The translations under genes were made by a program, and so were the position numbers. A DNA stretch of 64,000 nt from assembly GCA_030418545.1 (NCBI GenBank), contig QAIB01000011.1, positions 62,001 through 126,000 on the forward strand. The letters are read 5' to 3'. The notes below the pieces were generated by a model, which was given only the letters and a program-made list of their open reading frames with translations, was not told where the DNA came from and searched no databases. Shown piece by piece: positions 60,764 through 64,000 of the stretch (its first letter is position 1; each line of letters begins with the position of its first letter). The DNA is from Xenophilus aerolatus. Its GTDB lineage: Bacteria; Pseudomonadota; Gammaproteobacteria; Burkholderiales; Burkholderiaceae_C.

Positions 60764-62353
60764 ATGAACCCAGCCCCGCATTCCCAGGCACCGCGACCGG
60801 TGCATGCGCTGTGGGCCGGCGCCCTGGCGCTGGGCCTGGCCGGCTGTGCGACCGGGCCTGCACCCGCGCCCGCGCCGGCCGCGCCGCCGCCGGCCCCGGT
60901 GGCCGTCGCGCCCGCCCCCGCGCCGGCTGCGGCGCCCGCACCGGCCAACGCCAGCGTGGCCGGCCAGGCGCGCACCTTCTCGACCCAGATCGCCACCTAC
61001 ACCGCCGTCAATTTCGACAGCGTGCCCGGCTGGAGCCGCGACGACTTCGCCGAGAGCTGGCCCGCCTTCCTCACCAGCTGCCGCGTGCTCAACGGGCGCG
61101 GCGCGCAGTGGCAGGAGGTGTGCGGCCGCGCGAGCAGCGTGGACGGCAAGAGCAACCCGGCGATCCGATCCTTCTTCGAGCGCGAGTTCGCGGCCTACCA
61201 GATCCGTGACGACGACCGCCGACCCGACGGCGTGGTGACCGGCTACTTCGAACCCGAGATCGAGGGCAGCCGCACCTACGCGCCGCCCTTCATCTACCCG
61301 GTGTACGGCCAGCCGCAGGACATGCTCTTCCTCGACACCCGCAAGCTGCCGCCGGGCAACGGCACGGTGGCCGCGCGCGTGCAGGGCAACCAGGTGGTGG
61401 TGCAGACGGGGCTGTCGACGCGCGACATGGGCGCGCCCGGGCTGTATGCGCTGGACCTGTCGCAGATCGTGCGCGACACCATCGACCGCAAGGCCCGCGT
61501 GCGCATCGACGGACAGCGCCTGCTGCCGTACTTCACGCGCGAGGAGATCGAGACCCGCGGCGCGCCCAATGCCAAGGTGCTGGCCTTCGTGAGCAGCGCC
61601 ACCGCGCTGTACGAGATGCAGATCCAGGGTTCGGGCCGCATCCGGCTGCCCAACGGCGAGGTGATCCGCATCGGCTATGCCGAGCAGAACGGCCAGCCCT
61701 TCCGGCCCACGCTGGCGCAGGGGCCCGGGGGCAAGAGCCAGGTGCGCACGCGCGGCGCGAGCATCGAGCTGGAGCTGGATGACGAGGACGACGTCGGCGA
61801 CATCGGCGCGGTGCGCACGCGCGGCTTCACGCTCGCGCGGCCGGTGGCCAGCGGCGCGGTGCTGGTGCCGGGGCAGCGCACGTCGGGCCCGGTCACGGGG
61901 TCGGGCATCAAGGACCCGAGCTATGTCTTCTTCAAGGAAGTGCAGACCAACACCGCGGGCCCGGTGGGCGCCATGGGCGTGCCGCTGCAGCCGGGCCGCT
62001 CGATCGCGGTCGATCCGCGCAGCACGCCGCTGGGCTACCCGGTGTTCGTGTCGACGCGCCAGCCCGGCTCCGGCACGCCGATGCAGCGTCTGACCATCGC
62101 GCAGGACACGGGCGGCGCCATTCGCGGCGCGGTGCGGGCCGACTACTTCTTCGGCAACGGCCAGCTCGCCGCCAACCAGGCGCGCCGCATGAAGGAGCGC
62201 GGCCAGCTGTGGATCCTGCTGCCGCGCGGCCAGGCCGTGGCCGCCGCCACCACCACCCTGGCGCGCGGCCCCGGCGGCACGCGCACTCGCGGCGTCGGCG
62301 GCTCGCTCGCGAACTGCCTCGTGCCCGACGACCAGAACTGCGCCGATGACTGA
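60764..62353 (+). CDS. mltA: Membrane-bound lytic murein transglycosylase A
   Basis: A 529-residue MltA lipoprotein; C28 lies in the lipobox LGLAGC, followed by a Pro/Ala-rich tether. The catalytic domain runs from GWSRDDFAESWPAFLTSCRV to the C-terminal 3D domain: SSATALYEMQIQGSGRIRLP, GSGIKDPSYVFFKE, SIAVDPRSTPLGYPVFV and IAQDTGGAIRGAVRADYFFG, whose Asp residues serve catalysis. It cuts peptidoglycan without water. It is 52 bases after the kinase gene in the T6SS run, so a part in making room in the wall for the secretion complex is likely, but a housekeeping role is also possible. Confidence 0.93.
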   Translation: MNPAPHSQAPRPVHALWAGALALGLAGCATGPAPAPAPAAPPPAPVAVAPAPAPAAAPAPANASVAGQARTFSTQIATYTAVNFDSVPGWSRDDFAESWPAFLTSCRVLNGRGAQWQEVCGRASSVDGKSNPAIRSFFEREFAAYQIRDDDRRPDGVVTGYFEPEIEGSRTYAPPFIYPVYGQPQDMLFLDTRKLPPGNGTVAARVQGNQVVVQTGLSTRDMGAPGLYALDLSQIVRDTIDRKARVRIDGQRLLPYFTREEIETRGAPNAKVLAFVSSATALYEMQIQGSGRIRLPNGEVIRIGYAEQNGQPFRPTLAQGPGGKSQVRTRGASIELELDDEDDVGDIGAVRTRGFTLARPVASGAVLVPGQRTSGPVTGSGIKDPSYVFFKEVQTNTAGPVGAMGVPLQPGRSIAVDPRSTPLGYPVFVSTRQPGSGTPMQRLTIAQDTGGAIRGAVRADYFFGNGQLAANQARRMKERGQLWILLPRGQAVAAATTTLARGPGGTRTRGVGGSLANCLVPDDQNCADD

Positions 62354-62402
62354 CGCCCTGCGCCATCGCGGCCTGCTGCGGCCACCACGCTGACGCCGCC
62401 CC

Positions 62403-63167
62403 ATGCAGGACACCCTCTCGTCCGAGGACAGCGCCGAACTGGTCCGCCTGTGGCGGCGCCGGCAGACGCTGTCGCCCGACGAGATGGGGCGCATGTACGG
62501 CATCGTGGGGGGCGCGCTGCGTGGCTGCACCCCGCCGGAGCTGCATGCGCTGGGCGAGGGGCGGCAGGAACTGGTCGCGCAGTTCATCTACGTCAAGGTG
62601 CTGCGGCTGGACGCCGAGCCCGACGAGGGCGAGGAGCCCGATCCGCGCGAGCGCAGCGGCCACAGTGCGCCGTCGAGCGCCTTCGCCCTGTGCGCGTACT
62701 TCCGCCGCTACCTCATCGACTGCACGCGGGCCAGCAGCTTCCGCCGCAAGTTGTCGATCGGCGACGAGGTCACCGAGAACCAGCTCGAGGCGCAGTTCGG
62801 CGCCAGCGACGAAGCCGAGGACTGCCTGCTCGAGCATGGCCTGAGCGGTGCCGCCGTGCAGGCCGCGGCGCGCGCCTTCATCGCCGGCCTGGCGCAGCCC
62901 GAGCGCCTGCTGCTGTGCGAAGGCTTCGGCCAGGAGGCGGCGGGCGGGCTGTCGGGCGTGGCGGCGCGCCATGCCATCGCCTCCTACCACTATCGCGCGG
63001 GCCGGCTCGGCCTGGTGCACAAGCGCGAGGCGCTGCCGGCCGACTACGCGCGCACGGCGATCGGCAGCTGGATCCAGGACACGCTGGGCATCGCCATCCG
63101 GCCCGACAACGGCGCCGCGATCCTGCAGGTTTTCAAAATCCTCGGCGCTGAAGCGTCTTATGCCTGA
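62403..63167 (+). CDS. Sigma-70-like (ECF-type) protein beside the T6SS genes
   Basis: A 254-residue protein whose two halves fit sigma regions. ELVAQFIYVKVLRL with FALCAYFRRYLIDCTRASSF (about 58-120) resembles region 2, where a run such as QxxFxxVLR is followed by L-x-D-x-x-R. FIAGLAQPERLLLCEGF with GGLSGVAARHAIASYHYRAG (about 160-205) resembles the helix-turn-helix of region 4. A further 45-residue tail is not typical. It could be an ECF factor acting on the T6SS genes or a repurposed relative. The similarity is by eye and moderate. It follows mltA by 49 bases. Confidence 0.55.
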   Translation: MQDTLSSEDSAELVRLWRRRQTLSPDEMGRMYGIVGGALRGCTPPELHALGEGRQELVAQFIYVKVLRLDAEPDEGEEPDPRERSGHSAPSSAFALCAYFRRYLIDCTRASSFRRKLSIGDEVTENQLEAQFGASDEAEDCLLEHGLSGAAVQAAARAFIAGLAQPERLLLCEGFGQEAAGGLSGVAARHAIASYHYRAGRLGLVHKREALPADYARTAIGSWIQDTLGIAIRPDNGAAILQVFKILGAEASYA

Positions 63168-63185
63168 AGTCATAGGACACACGCC

Positions 63186-64000
63186 ATGCCGACCGAACTC
63201 TGGCCCCCGTTGAACGTCATCCGCAGCGCCTTCGAGCCGCCTGGGCCGCCGGCGGCTGTGGGCGGCGCAGGGGCGCCCGTGGCCATGCACCCGCGGGCCG
63301 AGGCGGCCGCGGCCGCGGGCCATCCGCTGGAGGACCTGCTGCTGCCGCTGACCGAGCTGGCGCGCCGCCGCGAGGCCGTGGCGGCACGGGCCTTCCCGGC
63401 GCGCTGGGCGCCGGGAAGGCTGGTCAGCGTGCTGCATGAAGGACGCCTGCTCGGCGTGCTGCTGGATCGCTGCACGCAGGGTGCCCAAGGCGAGCGCTGG
63501 CACGGCTGGATGGCCGCGAGCGAGGCCGACTGGGCGGGCGCCTGCGACGTGCTGCTCGAGCCCGCCGACGAGCCCTTCGAGCCGCTGTTCGGCATGGTCC
63601 AGACCTGGAACCCCGTCACGCTGGTGCCGGCGCCGCAGCTGTGCGCGCGGGTGCTCGGCGAGGTGTCGGCGACGCGCCTGGCGGCCCTGCGCGCCGTGGC
63701 CGACGAATGCGCGTCGAAGGCCGTGACCGGCATCGCGCCGGCGCCCGGCCGCATCGCGCTGCGCACCGTCGCCGACACCTTCACCGTGCTGTCGGGCACG
63801 CCCCTCGCGCCCGAGGGCGATCCGCGCACGGACTACCAGGCGCTCTACGCCGAGGCGGCGGCGCGCCTGAATGCCCTGTCGAACGCATCGAGCGGCGCGC
63901 TGCGTCCCGCGGCCGGCATGCCGCGCGTCGACGCGGCGGGCCGGCCCGCGGACTGGGGCACGCGTCTGCGCGGCTGGCTGCTGGGAGACGGCGTGTGGCG
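63186..64000 (+). CDS. Unknown protein next to the sigma-like gene, cut by the window end
   Basis: The frame from ATG 63186 stays open to the last base, giving at least 271 residues. After a Pro/Gly/Ala-rich start, a folded part reads RWAPGRLVSVLHEGRLLGVL, ERWHGWMAASEADWAGACDV and LFGMVQTWNPVTLVPA, which suggests a small beta-barrel-like domain rich in Trp. Then come alanine-rich helices (YQALYAEAAARLNALSNA). I recognise no family. It starts 18 bases after the sigma-like gene and is probably its partner; both might regulate or belong to the T6SS locus. Confidence 0.6.
   Translation, partial: MPTELWPPLNVIRSAFEPPGPPAAVGGAGAPVAMHPRAEAAAAAGHPLEDLLLPLTELARRREAVAARAFPARWAPGRLVSVLHEGRLLGVLLDRCTQGAQGERWHGWMAASEADWAGACDVLLEPADEPFEPLFGMVQTWNPVTLVPAPQLCARVLGEVSATRLAALRAVADECASKAVTGIAPAPGRIALRTVADTFTVLSGTPLAPEGDPRTDYQALYAEAAARLNALSNASSGALRPAAGMPRVDAAGRPADWGTRLRGWLLGDGVW

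Overview
The window is GC-rich, densely packed chromosome from a beta-proteobacterium. The best fit is Burkholderiales, family Comamonadaceae (Variovorax/Acidovorax-like). This rests on codon use, on the gene families present, and on at least six copies of an intergenic palindromic element (core GCTAT...ATAGC followed by a GC-rich hairpin) that I know as typical of that family. No rRNA, tRNA, CRISPR array or intact transposase is visible.

Layout. 1-7.4 kb: end of a TetR-like regulator, a PIN-domain nuclease, a probably frameshifted acetyltransferase, an (R)-amine-transaminase-like enzyme divergent from a TetR regulator with a clear shared operator, a lipoprotein, a kinase-like protein, a membrane-anchored glutamate-synthase-like flavoprotein, a YecA/SEC-C protein and a small five-residue-repeat protein. 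7.4-16.6 kb: an amide or ureide scavenging locus. A cysteine hydrolase, an amidase and a TetR regulator, translationally coupled, plus a gamma-glutamyltransferase stand divergent to a four-gene BMP-type ABC importer, with a second operator between them. 16.6-24.6 kb: housekeeping genes (SDR without its catalytic residues, GNAT, NTF2-like, pncC, pgpA, thiL, ybdK, CPA2 antiporter, apaG, rpe). 24.8-33.1 kb: AstE-like deacylase, Ku plus LigD end joining, transglutaminase-like protein, and a large-subunit catalase of KatE type.

33.2-42.6 kb: a three-gene operon of an exported TPR-CHAT protease-like protein, a TpsB outer-membrane translocator and a 1,756-residue TpsA haemagglutinin-like exoprotein. 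A GT-A glycosyltransferase-like gene follows on the other strand. 42.6-51 kb: two sensory modules, each a hybrid histidine kinase beside solute-binding proteins that have no transporter genes. 51-64 kb: a type VI secretion cluster (tssK, tssL with an OmpA-like domain, tssM, tagF, a PpkA-like kinase, mltA), then a sigma-70-like protein and an unknown gene that runs off the window. A 579-bp inverted-repeat element splits tssK from tssL.

The most interesting signals are: the CHAT-TpsB-TpsA operon; a TAGnCC-N8-TAGGCC direct repeat found upstream of the CHAT operon, the binding-protein/kinase operon and tssK, which suggests one regulon; and a transmembrane kinase plus sigma-like factor next to the T6SS, recalling the PknS/EcfK pair of Xanthomonas. 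All functions are read from sequence alone.
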